The notes below the pieces were generated by a model that searched no databases, was not told where the DNA came from, and was given only the letters and a program-made list of their open reading frames with translations. This document shows, piece by piece, positions 51,597-61,025 of a DNA stretch of 64,000 nucleotides. The position numbers were made by a program, and so were the translations under genes. This DNA is from Hymenobacter elongatus. GTDB taxonomy: Bacteria; Bacteroidota; Bacteroidia; Cytophagales; Hymenobacteraceae. The stretch lies in assembly GCF_004745955.1 (NCBI RefSeq), contig NZ_SRLD01000002.1:62001-126000 (forward strand). The letters are read 5' to 3'. Numbering within the stretch: the stretch's first letter is position 1; every line of letters starts with the position of its first letter.

Positions 51597-53891
51597 TTAA
51601 AAAAATACGCTGACGTTACCTTTCAAAAAGAAGGGCGTGCCGGGCGTGAAATGCAGCTCCGAAAAGCCCTCAGCCGGTTCGGTAGGCAGACGACTCTGGG
51701 TATCGAACTGGGCCTGATTCCATTCCACGTTCAGCAGATTTTCGATGCTGGCTCCTACCTGGAAGCGGGACCGGGTGTAGCTCACCACCGCATCGAGCAG
51801 AAAGTAGCCCCGGGCGCGCACCGAGTTAAACTCGTTGGCCGGCCGGTCGTTGATGCGGCGGTAGCGCAGGCTGGCGCTCAGGCCCGATGGCTGCTTGAGC
51901 GTGAGCCCACCAATGCTGGTGAAGGTAGGCGCCAAAGGAATCCGGTTGGAATCGGGATGGGCTTCGACCAGCCGGCCGTGGTTGTAGTTCAGGTCAGCAT
52001 CCACGAACAAGGTGCGGGTGAGCTGGTAGCGCAGGGCCAGATCGACGCCGTAGCGGCGGGTGCGGCCCGAGCTTTCGGTGAAGCCGCCGTCGCCGACATA
52101 CACTAGCTCATCCTGCAGGTGCAGAGCCCACAGGGCCGTATTTACCACCAGGCTGGGCACCGGCTTAAAGGTGCTGCCGACTTCGTAGCCAATGGCGCGC
52201 GGCAGCACGTTCGCCCGCGGGTCCAAGACTACGGCGCGGGCATCGTTGGAGTGAAAGCCAAAGCCGGAGCGGGCGAAAAACTGCACGTTGGGCGTCAGGT
52301 CGTAATACAGGTTCAGCTTGGGACTCACCCGGCCCTTACCCGCTTTGCCCGACAGCGCCGGGTCGCGCTGCTCCCGGAAGTTGAACCGGAAGTAATCGAC
52401 CCGCAGGGCAGCATTCACCGTCAGGTGGTCCGTCAGCGGCAGCGTTTCGTCGAGGTAGGCGTTGAAGTTCTGCTCGTAGATATGCCCCGACACGATGGTA
52501 TCCCGCACTTCCCGGTTCACGGTGTTGCGCAGGGCCAGGTCCAGGTCGTCGAGGCGGGTGCCCACCCCCAGCACCGAATGCAGCGTGCGACCGCCCAGCG
52601 GCGTGTCGCGCTCATACGAGCCGGTGTAGCCGTAAATATTGCGCTGCTCGTTCTGCCGGATTTCGTCGCCGTCTTCGGGTTTATCAAGGAAGAAGGTGAA
52701 GTTGGAGTACAGATTAAAATTGTAGTTGACGAAGTAGGCCTGCTGCCGCAACACGGCATCGTGGGACAAGGTCGTGGTAAGAATCGCCGAGGCATTGGTG
52801 CGGTTGGTGCTGCCACCCTCGCTGGGGTCGATGCTGCCGAAGCGCGAAATCGTGCCCTCCCGAATAGCCCGCTCCGGCACTTGGCCGGAGGCATCCCAGT
52901 TGGAAGTAAAATGGGACCCCAACACCGTTAGCGACGTGCGCTCGGAGAGCAGCCCGGTGTATTTGCCCAAGCCATTGAAGCGCTTGAAGTGCTGCTTGGC
53001 GTCGAAGTAAGAGTTGGAGAAATAGTACTCGGTGGCAAGGTAGGCACTCTCGGAGTTCTGCGTAAACAGATGCTTGTCCTTGGGCAGCACGTCGAGCAGA
53101 ACTAAGGCGCGGCGCGTGTCAAACTGGCCAACTTCCAGCTTCACCTGGCTTTGCTCCAGGCTGGTTTTGGTGATGAATTCACCCGAGCCCGCCGTAGCAA
53201 AATCACCGAACCGCGCCGTATACGGCCCTTTGTACACCTTCAGGGCTTCTATCGTCTCGGGAATAGTAAAGTGAAAATCGGCGTAGCCCTGCCCGTGAGC
53301 GTGTGACACCATGTTCACCGGCAGCCCATCGACGCTCACATTGAAATCGGTGCCGTGGTCTACATCGAAGCCCCGGATAAAAATCTGCTCGGCTTTGCCG
53401 CCGCCCGCATGCTGGGCAATAAACAAGCCGGGCACCAGCGGCAACAGGTCCTGGGCCGAGTTCAGCGGCCGCAGCACCCGGTCGATCTGGGTGATGGTAG
53501 CCAGCGACTGGTTCGGGTCGCGCGGCTGCGACACCGTCACTTCCCGCAGGCTCAGGGCCACCGTCGACAAGCGTAGAGTTACGGTTTGCGTGGCTCCGGC
53601 ACCCAGGGTCACGGTCGTGGCCGGGCTGCGGTAGCCCAAGGCCGTGGCCCGCACGGTATAGGTACCCGCCGGCAGGTTTCCGAGCCGAAAAGCGCCCAGC
53701 GCATCCGAAGCGGTAGCCGCCGTTAGGCCTTCCAACCGGATACCGACGCCGGGCAGGCGCTGGCCCGAGGCGGAATCGGTGACGATGCCCCGAATACTGC
53801 TGGAAAGACTAGTTTGGGCAAAGCCTGTGGTGCTGCACAGGCACAGGAATAAAGCACCGAGGAGGTGAAAGCGTAGAAATCGAGGGTTCAT
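51597..53891 (-). CDS. TonB-dependent receptor with CarboxypepD_reg-like domain
   Basis: The ATG at 53891 gives 764 residues with signal peptide MNPRFLRFHLLGALFLCLCS and cleavage near AQT. Residues about 30-105 form a carboxypeptidase-regulatory-like domain (IVTDSASGQRLPGVGIRLEG, LGNLPAGTYTVRATALGYRS). The plug follows at about 115-235 (ISREVTVSQPRD-like TonB box region LREVTVSQPRDPNQSLA; FDVDHGTDFNVSVDGLPVN), then a beta-barrel ending in Phe. It resembles receptors for metal complexes, including some described as heme or copper receptors. It is the last gene of the HupE/DUF4331 locus. Confidence 0.88.
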   Translation of the reverse strand: MNPRFLRFHLLGALFLCLCSTTGFAQTSLSSSIRGIVTDSASGQRLPGVGIRLEGLTAATASDALGAFRLGNLPAGTYTVRATALGYRSPATTVTLGAGATQTVTLRLSTVALSLREVTVSQPRDPNQSLATITQIDRVLRPLNSAQDLLPLVPGLFIAQHAGGGKAEQIFIRGFDVDHGTDFNVSVDGLPVNMVSHAHGQGYADFHFTIPETIEALKVYKGPYTARFGDFATAGSGEFITKTSLEQSQVKLEVGQFDTRRALVLLDVLPKDKHLFTQNSESAYLATEYYFSNSYFDAKQHFKRFNGLGKYTGLLSERTSLTVLGSHFTSNWDASGQVPERAIREGTISRFGSIDPSEGGSTNRTNASAILTTTLSHDAVLRQQAYFVNYNFNLYSNFTFFLDKPEDGDEIRQNEQRNIYGYTGSYERDTPLGGRTLHSVLGVGTRLDDLDLALRNTVNREVRDTIVSGHIYEQNFNAYLDETLPLTDHLTVNAALRVDYFRFNFREQRDPALSGKAGKGRVSPKLNLYYDLTPNVQFFARSGFGFHSNDARAVVLDPRANVLPRAIGYEVGSTFKPVPSLVVNTALWALHLQDELVYVGDGGFTESSGRTRRYGVDLALRYQLTRTLFVDADLNYNHGRLVEAHPDSNRIPLAPTFTSIGGLTLKQPSGLSASLRYRRINDRPANEFNSVRARGYFLLDAVVSYTRSRFQVGASIENLLNVEWNQAQFDTQSRLPTEPAEGFSELHFTPGTPFFLKGNVSVFF

Positions 53892-54030
53892 AGAGCCAGG
53901 AAACATGGCCTGCTGCCGCGTCACTTCTCGCTAGTGGCACAGCGCGGCCGGATGAGTTGAGTAAGCACCAGCGCGGCCCCTCAGCAGAGCGCGGCTGTTT
54001 GCCGGACGTACAAGACATCCGGCGCGGAGC

Positions 54031-54417
54031 TTATCCCTGGCAGGGAGGCGAATAAAATTCAGCCTGAAAACCCGTGGAAACGGCGGGAGCCGCAGCCACG
54101 GGCGGGGTAGGTTGACTAGCGTAATAGATTGGTGAGATACGTACTGTCTCGGTCAGGCAATGCACATCGATTCCCTTCACAACCGACAGTAAATTCTTTG
54201 CGGTTTCGGGCGCTGAGCGCTTTTGAATGGCCTGCTGGTCGCCGTTACATCGGTCGAAGCAGTCGACCATGAGGTAGTGCTTCTGCTGGCAATTGTGGCT
54301 GTGCACATAGGGGTGCGCAGCTGAGTAGCGCGGAAGCTCGGGCCGGTTCACGAGGCCGGCTCCTACTACCAGAAGGTAGTTGGCGAGCAGCAGCAGCACG
54401 AGCCAGGAGCGAAGCAT
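54031..54417 (-). CDS. Small secreted Cys/His-rich protein
   Basis: The 128-residue protein has an N-terminal signal segment (SWLVLLLLANYLLVVGAGLV). The mature part has clustered His and Cys: HPYVHSHNCQQKHYLMVDCF, DRCNGDQQ, DVHCLTE and a final PPCQG. Such spacing suits metal binding, but no named family was recognised. It lies 55 bp behind the HupE gene and 139 bp before the TonB receptor on the same strand, which supports a role in metal handling. Confidence 0.75.
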   Translation of the reverse strand: MLRSWLVLLLLANYLLVVGAGLVNRPELPRYSAAHPYVHSHNCQQKHYLMVDCFDRCNGDQQAIQKRSAPETAKNLLSVVKGIDVHCLTETVRISPIYYASQPTPPVAAAPAVSTGFQAEFYSPPCQG

Positions 54418-54472
54418 CGGATTAATTAAAAGATCGAAAAATCAGCACAAATAGGGTACAGCCGAGCCGTGG

Positions 54473-55171
54473 CTACGCAAAAAACACTCGCTCCACAGTC
54501 CAGTAAGCCGCAATAAGCCCGATAACGACTGATACCGGCACCACTACCCGCTGCTTGTACCAGGGCTTATCGGCAAACCAGCGGCCGACCAACAGCCAAG
54601 CCAGCAGAATGACGGTTACCTGGCCCAATTCCACTCCTATGTTGAAAGAAATCAGGGATTCAACAAACATAGCGCGGGGTAGGCCCAACGACGTCAGTAC
54701 GCTGGCGAAGCCCATACCGTGAATCAGGCCGAAGCCAAACACAATGGCCACGCGCCACGGATTAAGCTTGTCGGCCATGATGTTTTCGATGGCCACGAAC
54801 AGAATAGAAAGCGCAATAATGGGCTCGACAATAGAAGCCGGTGGCGAAATGAGCCCGTACATGGCCAGCCCCAGCGTGATGGAGTGCGCCACGGTGAAGG
54901 CCGTAGCCTGCAAAAGCACTGGCTTGAGCCGGGGTTCAAGGAAAAAAATACTCAGCACGAACAGAATATGGTCGAGGCCGAGGGGCAGAATATGGGTGAA
55001 GCCAAGCTTCAGATAGGTACTCAGAATATCCGTGCGCGAGAGTTTGCTCACGTCCACGTCGAACACATGAGCGGCAGCCACTTGCGGTAGCAGCAACGCG
55101 GCCACAACCAGCAAGGCACAGCGGCCCGCTACTTCCCCACGCCTATCCGTTGCCGTCGTAAGTCCAGGCAC
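54473..55171 (-). CDS. HupE/UreJ family membrane protein
   Basis: The GTG at 55171 gives 232 residues; a TTG at 55228 would overlap the TPR gene. After a signal-like helix (ALLVVAALLLPQVAAAH), the HupE/UreJ pattern follows: TYLKLGFTHILPLGLDHILF, LFVAIENIMAD, FGLIHGMGFASVLTSLGL and SFNIGVELGQ. About six further helices are visible. Relatives are thought to carry nickel or cobalt, or to act as accessory permeases. The TPR gene ends 7 bp upstream, so the two are likely co-transcribed. Confidence 0.87.
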   Translation of the reverse strand: MPGLTTATDRRGEVAGRCALLVVAALLLPQVAAAHVFDVDVSKLSRTDILSTYLKLGFTHILPLGLDHILFVLSIFFLEPRLKPVLLQATAFTVAHSITLGLAMYGLISPPASIVEPIIALSILFVAIENIMADKLNPWRVAIVFGFGLIHGMGFASVLTSLGLPRAMFVESLISFNIGVELGQVTVILLAWLLVGRWFADKPWYKQRVVVPVSVVIGLIAAYWTVERVFFA

Positions 55172-55178
55172 CCCGTTA

Positions 55179-56504
55179 CTAGTTAAGAGCCAGCATCTTC
55201 TTGCCCTCGTCAGCCAAGTCGAAGTCAAGGTACGGATTGGTGGACAAGGCTTTGCGAATCAGCGCCTGCCCCTTTTCGGCCTGCCCGTTTTTGGTCGCAA
55301 TCAAACCAGCCCGGCACAGCAGAGTTGGGTTCTGCGAGTTGGTGCGCAAAGCCGTAGTAATTAACTTTTGGGCTTCCTTGAACTCGCCGCGCTTGTAATG
55401 CACCCAAGCCAGTGTTTCACTCACATCAATGTTGTCCGGACGACGCGCGTACTCAATTTTAGCGTGCTCCAGGGCTTTGTCCAGCTCGTTGGTTTTCAGA
55501 TAGGCATAGGCTAACTCCCGGTCGGCATAGTGGCCCATTTCCTCGTTGTCATCGGCCTCTTTGGCATCGTTGGCCAGCATTGAAATGGCCTCTTTGGCCA
55601 TTTGGGTAGCTTTGGCCGGCTCCTTGTTCAGGCGGTACAAATCGGTAAGCTCATCGGCAAAGGCATAGTCCTGCACCGTAGCCCGAGCTTTGCGGAAATA
55701 CTCAATAGCGGCCGGATAGTTTTTGCGGGCCTTTTCCACCCGGCCCAGTCCGGCCAGCGCATACGCATAGTAAGGCCGCCCGAGCAGAGCCATCTGGTAC
55801 TGCTTCTCGGCATTGGCCAGGTCACCGGTATTTTCATACAAATGGCCGAGCGTAATGCGCGACCATTCGGTTTGCTCCAAGCCCGGATAGCCGGCTTTCA
55901 CAGCCATCGTCATGGCCTCAATGGAGCCGGGGTAGTCCCCGTATATCTCCCGCAGATAGGATACGCGGGAATAAGAGCGCAGGTCAGGGCGCACGGTGTT
56001 CATCTTATCAGCCATTTTCACGGCTTCAGGGTAGCGGCCCAGCTCCACGTTAGCATCGCACAGCAGACCGTATACGAAAGCGTTGTGTGGGTTCAGGGCC
56101 ACGGCTTGCTCGGCAATGGCGAGGCCTTCCGAGAAGTGATGCTGGGTGAGACTCAACGATGCTTTGCAGCACAGAGCCTCAAAGTTTTCGGGTTCTTTTT
56201 GCAGAATGCTGTTCAGCAGCTGCATGGCGGCCATATCGTAGTAGGGGTGGTCGCCGGTTACGCGGGCTTCCTGCATGTAAGCCTGGGCCAGCAGAAGCTT
56301 CGCTTTGTTGTCGTCGGGCTTGTCGCGCAACTGCGCCATCAGGCCCCCAATGGCATTTTTGGTGTTCAGCCATTCGCCCCCCAGCGACAAGTCACCATTA
56401 CGGGCTTTAAGCTTAGGAATGGGCTCGGGCTTGCGGAAAAAGAACAGGGCAGCTACGGCCAGGCCAAAGCATACCACCAGAATAGGGTAAAGATATTTGC
56501 GCAA
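55179..56504 (-). CDS. TPR-repeat protein, membrane-anchored
   Basis: The protein starts at a TTG (56504) and has 441 residues. A single N-terminal helix (YLYPILVVCFGLAVAALFFF) should anchor it in the inner membrane with the rest in the periplasm. About ten TPR-like helical pairs follow (AKLLLAQAYMQEARV, LCCKASLSLTQHHFSEGLAI, VYGLLCDANVELGRYPEAVK, AYALAGLGRVEKARKNYPAA, ETLAWVHYKRGEFKEAQKLI). TPR repeats bind partner proteins. It follows DUF4331 on the same strand, but a hairpin terminator lies between, and it is 7 bp upstream of HupE. A scaffold role in the locus is an inference. Confidence 0.82.
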   Translation of the reverse strand: MRKYLYPILVVCFGLAVAALFFFRKPEPIPKLKARNGDLSLGGEWLNTKNAIGGLMAQLRDKPDDNKAKLLLAQAYMQEARVTGDHPYYDMAAMQLLNSILQKEPENFEALCCKASLSLTQHHFSEGLAIAEQAVALNPHNAFVYGLLCDANVELGRYPEAVKMADKMNTVRPDLRSYSRVSYLREIYGDYPGSIEAMTMAVKAGYPGLEQTEWSRITLGHLYENTGDLANAEKQYQMALLGRPYYAYALAGLGRVEKARKNYPAAIEYFRKARATVQDYAFADELTDLYRLNKEPAKATQMAKEAISMLANDAKEADDNEEMGHYADRELAYAYLKTNELDKALEHAKIEYARRPDNIDVSETLAWVHYKRGEFKEAQKLITTALRTNSQNPTLLCRAGLIATKNGQAEKGQALIRKALSTNPYLDFDLADEGKKMLALN

Positions 56505-56525
56505 AGCGGCGGTGGCTAATGGTGG

Positions 56526-56552
56526 AAAAAAGAATCCGGCGCGAAGCCGGAC
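56526..56552 (-). terminator. Second hairpin after the DUF4331 gene
   Basis: TCCGGC and GCCGGA form a short stem, followed on the minus strand by a T run. It lies just upstream of the TPR start and behind the stronger hairpin at 56616. Confidence 0.6.
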
Positions 56553-56615
56553 TCAGTATTGACCAGCAAGATAACCGAACTGATCCAGGTTCGGCTTTCA
56601 TAACGACTACCTTCA

Positions 56616-56651
56616 GAAACGACAGCCAAAGCAGGCCTTGGCTGTCGTTTC
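56616..56651 (-). terminator. Hairpin terminator of the DUF4331 gene
   Basis: GAAACGACAGCCAA and TTGGCTGTCGTTTC form a perfect 14-bp stem with an 8-bp loop, 19 bp behind the stop at 56670. Confidence 0.8.
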
Positions 56652-56669
56652 ATCGGTGGTCAGCTTAGG

Positions 56670-58739
56670 TTAGTTGGTGTGCACCAGCTTAATGGAACGC
56701 AGTACCGTCTCACCCGATTTTACCGTGGCAATGTAAGTACCGGCAGCCAGGTTCTGTACTTTCCACGGCATTTCGTACGTGCCGGGCTTGTGCTCCTTGT
56801 TGTTTACCAAGGTGGTTACGTGGCGACCCATCATATCCGTTACCTCAATCGTCAAGCGACCTTTCACGCCTACTTCGTAGCGGATGGTGGTCTTGTCGGT
56901 GAAGGGGTTAGGATAGTTCTGAGCAACTTCAACCGGCGCAGGCTGCAGGCCCATGCCTACGCTACCGCGCTGCGACGTAACCGTGGGCTGCGCTTTCGTG
57001 CCGCTCCAAGGCGTCTGCATGTAGGGGAAGGCAGCCTTGAATGTAGTGTCATTGGCTTCAACACCAGTCCGGAAATTAACTACGCTCAGCAGCTGAGGTG
57101 TCACCCCGCTGGTAGCCGTAGCCGAGTAGTCGTCGTAGAACAGGCCAATTGCAGCCAGTACGAGACCACCTACGGCTTGCAGCTCGATGCGCGTTACATC
57201 ATCTTCCAGGCGACGTCCGTTGGGGAAGCCGTCCATGTTTGGAATATTTTGCAGCGCGGCGCTACCGTTGAAGCGCGTATCGGTCAGACCCAGTACAGCA
57301 GCGGCCAACAGACCTTCGGAGCTGAAATCGGGGTTTGGCGTTACGCCGTTAGCCAAGGTGCGGGGCGTAGCAGGCACGGCCATGTTCAGGCGCAGCATGT
57401 CGCCGAGCGTGGGCAGGAAGTTGTTGATGAACGGCTTGCCAGCAGCGAGCGGGTTACGAGCAGGTTTGCCCGTAGCCAACTGATACGGTGGCAGGTTTGG
57501 AACACCAGTATGGAAGATTGGCAGAATGTCTACCGAGCGTGGCTTGCCTGGACGCAGTAAATACGGACCAAAGGTTGGGTCGGCAAACACGGTGCCAGCG
57601 CGTTGAGCGGCCGTCAGGTTAGCCAAGCCGTCCTTGCCATTACGGAAGTCGAAAGCTTGCAGGGAGTTGGTCTGAATCCGCAGCGGGTTGAAACCGGGTA
57701 CTGCACCGGCGAAGCGGCTGGCATCCATGTAGAGAGCCAACTCGGGGTTCATGGCGTTTTCGTCGAACTTAGGCACCATCCCGTACGGGTTGCCTGCGTT
57801 CCACTCATCCTTTTGGCCGATTGGAATAACTACCTCGTTGGTGAGCGGCATGCCCAAGCGCGACACCTGCACGAAATTGCCGGTGCTGGTTTGCGTACCA
57901 TCTACGTTCAGCGTACGGATAGCCTGACGGCTAGCCGAAGCCCATACCCCGATGATGTAGTCTGAGTCGAGGATATTAGCCGCTTGCGCACCCGTCTTGC
58001 CATCTTTCTGAAGCACCGAAATCGGAATTTGCAACGCGATGGTGTGCGTATTTTTGCGGGCTACACCGTCACGAGCGTTGTTCTGACGAACGCCGCCCAA
58101 GTCGAAGATGCCGCCTAGATCAACGAAGAATGGGTCGTCTACGGGGCCGCAGAATACCTTCGTGCCATTGGCCAGCGTCCGGATAGCACCGGTCATCAGC
58201 GTGTTGTAGGGCGTGTTCAGGCCATTAGCACCTGCAATAGAGCGTGGGCCGATGTTCGGTGGCGGCACGATGCCATTGCTTACGATGGTCGTGAAAGCAC
58301 CACCGTTTACGCTCAGCTCTGCCGTGTAAGTGGTTTTCTGGTTTTCCTTGCCCAGACGGACACGGAAGAAAGTAGTCGGATCTTCGTTCGTCTTGGTGAA
58401 CGTGAAACGATACGTCAGGTCATCACCCGTCGAGGTCGTTTTGTTCTTGACGTGAATTTCGTAGCGTATGTTTTCTCCAAATGTGTTGTAGATGGGACCA
58501 CCCTGAGGCAGCTCCAACGGAATGTAGTTGGCAATAATGTTGATCAGCTCCGGATTGGTGGGGTCACGGAAGGCGTACAGGTCGGTGTTGTCGGCCAGAG
58601 GATCGTCGGCAATAAGTGGCGCTTCCCGGTGACTCGAAGCTTCCAGGCGGGTGTTCTGTCCGCTCCAGGCGAGAGCTCCTACAATGGCAGTAGCAGCTAA
58701 TCCCATGTGGAGAATCGGACGGGTAAAGGTCTTTTTCAT
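56670..58739 (-). CDS. DUF4331 protein with T9SS sorting domain
   Basis: The 689-residue protein has a signal segment (about 1-33) and then the DUF4331 hallmark SSHREAPLIADDPLADNTDL. The beta-rich body contains DDLTYRFTFTKTNEDPTTFF and AVVGINPVRIQ-like repeats (GFNPLRIQTNSLQAFDFRNG). The C-terminus is a type A T9SS sorting domain (EVAQNYPNPFTDKTTIRYEV ... AAGTYIATVKSGETVLRSIK). DUF4331 has no known function. It lies upstream of the TPR/HupE/Cys-rich/receptor genes on the same strand and might supply a surface ligand-binding part. Confidence 0.88.
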   Translation of the reverse strand: MKKTFTRPILHMGLAATAIVGALAWSGQNTRLEASSHREAPLIADDPLADNTDLYAFRDPTNPELINIIANYIPLELPQGGPIYNTFGENIRYEIHVKNKTTSTGDDLTYRFTFTKTNEDPTTFFRVRLGKENQKTTYTAELSVNGGAFTTIVSNGIVPPPNIGPRSIAGANGLNTPYNTLMTGAIRTLANGTKVFCGPVDDPFFVDLGGIFDLGGVRQNNARDGVARKNTHTIALQIPISVLQKDGKTGAQAANILDSDYIIGVWASASRQAIRTLNVDGTQTSTGNFVQVSRLGMPLTNEVVIPIGQKDEWNAGNPYGMVPKFDENAMNPELALYMDASRFAGAVPGFNPLRIQTNSLQAFDFRNGKDGLANLTAAQRAGTVFADPTFGPYLLRPGKPRSVDILPIFHTGVPNLPPYQLATGKPARNPLAAGKPFINNFLPTLGDMLRLNMAVPATPRTLANGVTPNPDFSSEGLLAAAVLGLTDTRFNGSAALQNIPNMDGFPNGRRLEDDVTRIELQAVGGLVLAAIGLFYDDYSATATSGVTPQLLSVVNFRTGVEANDTTFKAAFPYMQTPWSGTKAQPTVTSQRGSVGMGLQPAPVEVAQNYPNPFTDKTTIRYEVGVKGRLTIEVTDMMGRHVTTLVNNKEHKPGTYEMPWKVQNLAAGTYIATVKSGETVLRSIKLVHTN

Positions 58740-59154
58740 GATAAAAAAGTTTGGGTGTGATGAAAGGGAAACACAACTAAATTCCCGGTGCGCAGGGAAG
58801 TATCAAAGAAGACGGAGCAATAGGTAGGGAGCGGCCGGAGGTGGCACGACGAGAGGGCGAAGGCGCCACTCTACGCGCAGATAAAAGGAGCGGGATACTC
58901 GGGGTAGCTACCTGATGTTAGTAGGCATATTGGTTTGAGCTATACGGAAGGCAGGCAAGGTTTGGATTGGATTTGGTAAAACTTTTTTCCGGAAAAATGC
59001 CACCTAAGTCAACTCAACCTGTATCAATGGGTTGTTCTCCCATCCTACCCACATTTCTTCGCTACTTTTGCCTGCTTGCTAGTGCTGAGCGCAGCATTCT
59101 TTTCCCTATCTGAAGTAGCATACCTCCGCGTCCCGGCGCGGGCATTTTATACCC
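58740..59154. promoter_or_regulatory. Divergent promoter region, DUF4331 and HscA-like
   Basis: This 415-bp gap has no gene. TACTTTTG at 59063-59070 exactly matches the -7 box TAnnTTTG in the direction of the Hsp70 gene (about 85 bp before its ATG). A small palindrome TTTTTCCGGAAAAA lies at 58984-58997. The DUF4331 promoter must lie in the left part but was not fixed. Confidence 0.4.
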
Positions 59155-61014
59155 ATGGCCAAAGTCGCAATCAACCTCTCTACGGGGAGCATTCAGCAGG
59201 AAGAAATCATTGTAGGAATTGACCTGGGCACCACCAACAGCCTGGTAGCCTACATTCGCCCGGACAGCCGCGAGCCAATGGCCATCAACGACCAGGGCCG
59301 GGGTACCATCGTGCCGTCCGTGGTCTACTTTCCCGCCGATGCCCAAGACCCCATTGTGGGCACCGAGGCCAAACAGTACCTGCTCACTGAGCCCCAGAAC
59401 ACGATTTATTCGGTGAAGCGCCTGCTCGGCAAATCGTACCGAGACCTGGGTGGCCAAGCGGCGCACCTGGGCTATAAAGTAATCGACGACAACACGGAGG
59501 GGCTGGTCCGGATTCGGGTTAACGACCGGTTCTACTCCCCTATCGAGCTGTCGGCCGAGATTCTCAAAGAGCTGCGCACCCGCGCCGAGCACGCCCTGAA
59601 AACGCCCGTGAATCAGGCCGTAATTACTGTGCCGGCCTATTTCAACGATTCGCAGCGCCAGGCCACGCGCGACGCCGGCCGCCTGGCCGGGCTCGAAGTG
59701 CTCCGCATCGTGAATGAGCCCACGGCGGCGGCCCTGGCCTACGGCATTGGCCTGAGCCCCGACGAGGAGAAAACAGTAGCCGTGTACGACCTGGGCGGTG
59801 GCACGTTCGATGTCAGTATCCTGCGCATTCAGCAGGGCATTTTCGAAGTACTCAGCACCAACGGCGACACCTATTTGGGCGGCGACGACCTCGACCGGGC
59901 CATCATCAACCACTGGACTACTCAGCACAACCTGGGCGCGGCCGTAGCGGCCAGCGGCTCGTTGCAGCAGGAGCTGCGCCTGCTGGCGGAAGCGGCCAAA
60001 AAGTACCTCAGTCAGCACCACGACTTCGGAGCCAACTTCAACGACCTCGTGCTGCGCCTCACCAAAACCGAGTTCAATGCCCTGATCCAGCCGTTGGTGG
60101 AGCGCACTATCGTCTCGTGCCGGCAGGCGCTGACGGACGCCCGGCTGACCCCGCAGGATCTTGACGCAGTGCTGCTGGTGGGTGGCTCTACCCGCGTGCC
60201 GCTGGTGTACGATTCGGTATCGGAGTTTTTTCAGCAGCCGGCCAACAACTCGCTGAACCCCGACGAGGTAGTAGCGCTGGGGGCCGCCATTCAGGCCGAT
60301 ATTCTGGCGGGCAACCGCCGCGACGTACTGCTGCTGGACGTGACGCCCCTCACACTGGGCATCGAGACGCTGGGCGGCCTGATGGATTCCATCATCCCGC
60401 GCAACTCCAAAATCCCGACCAAAGCCGGCCGTCAATACACCACTTCCGTGGATGGGCAGGTGAACTTGAAAATATCGGTGTACCAGGGCGAGCGAGACCT
60501 GGTGAAGGAGAACCGCAAGCTGGCCGAATTCGACCTGCGCGGTATTCCGGCCATGCCTGCGGGCTTGCCCAAAGTTGACGTCAACTTCCTGCTCAATGCC
60601 GACGGAATTTTGCAGGTCGAAGCCATCGAGCTGCGCTCGAACACCCGACAGGCCGTGGAAATAAAGCCCCAGTATGGCCTCACCGACGAGCAGGTGGAGC
60701 AGATGCTGATGGATTCGCTCACGAATGCCCGCCAAGACGTGGCGGCCCGCATGGTGATTGAGGCCCGCACCATGGCCGATCAGATGCTGTACCAGGTGGA
60801 GCGCTTCGTCGACAAAAACTCCCAGTACCTGACCGAAGACGAAATCACCCAAACTGCGGCCCAGACCCAGCTGCTACGCGAGGCGCTCGAATCCAACGAC
60901 AAGGACACCATTCTGAAGGCCGTGGATGAGCTGGAAGTTCTCACCAGCCCGTTTGCCGAGCGGGTAATGAACATTTCTATCAAGCAGGCCATGACCGGCA
61001 AGAAGATAGAGTAG
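59155..61014 (+). CDS. hscA: Hsp70 chaperone, HscA-like
   Basis: The 619-residue Hsp70 has the ATP-site motifs [34 protein letters not shown] and [12 protein letters not shown], and a substrate-binding domain with [17 protein letters not shown]. The N-terminal extension ([17 protein letters not shown]) and total length match HscA of the Fe-S assembly system rather than DnaK (usually about 640 with a long tail). No isc/suf gene is adjacent, so HscA is a moderate call. The anmK gene follows by 11 bp. Confidence 0.82.
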   Translation: MAKVAINLSTGSIQQEEIIVGIDLGTTNSLVAYIRPDSREPMAINDQGRGTIVPSVVYFPADAQDPIVGTEAKQYLLTEPQNTIYSVKRLLGKSYRDLGGQAAHLGYKVIDDNTEGLVRIRVNDRFYSPIELSAEILKELRTRAEHALKTPVNQAVITVPAYFNDSQRQATRDAGRLAGLEVLRIVNEPTAAALAYGIGLSPDEEKTVAVYDLGGGTFDVSILRIQQGIFEVLSTNGDTYLGGDDLDRAIINHWTTQHNLGAAVAASGSLQQELRLLAEAAKKYLSQHHDFGANFNDLVLRLTKTEFNALIQPLVERTIVSCRQALTDARLTPQDLDAVLLVGGSTRVPLVYDSVSEFFQQPANNSLNPDEVVALGAAIQADILAGNRRDVLLLDVTPLTLGIETLGGLMDSIIPRNSKIPTKAGRQYTTSVDGQVNLKISVYQGERDLVKENRKLAEFDLRGIPAMPAGLPKVDVNFLLNADGILQVEAIELRSNTRQAVEIKPQYGLTDEQVEQMLMDSLTNARQDVAARMVIEARTMADQMLYQVERFVDKNSQYLTEDEITQTAAQTQLLREALESNDKDTILKAVDELEVLTSPFAERVMNISIKQAMTGKKIE

Positions 61015-61025
61015 GTGCTACGGGC

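Noticed and set aside
59062..60852. 596-codon open frame on the minus strand
   Set aside because: It is antisense to the HscA-like gene, whose Hsp70 motifs are unambiguous; the antisense protein is His/Gln/Arg-rich with no recognisable family, as expected from GC-rich codon use.
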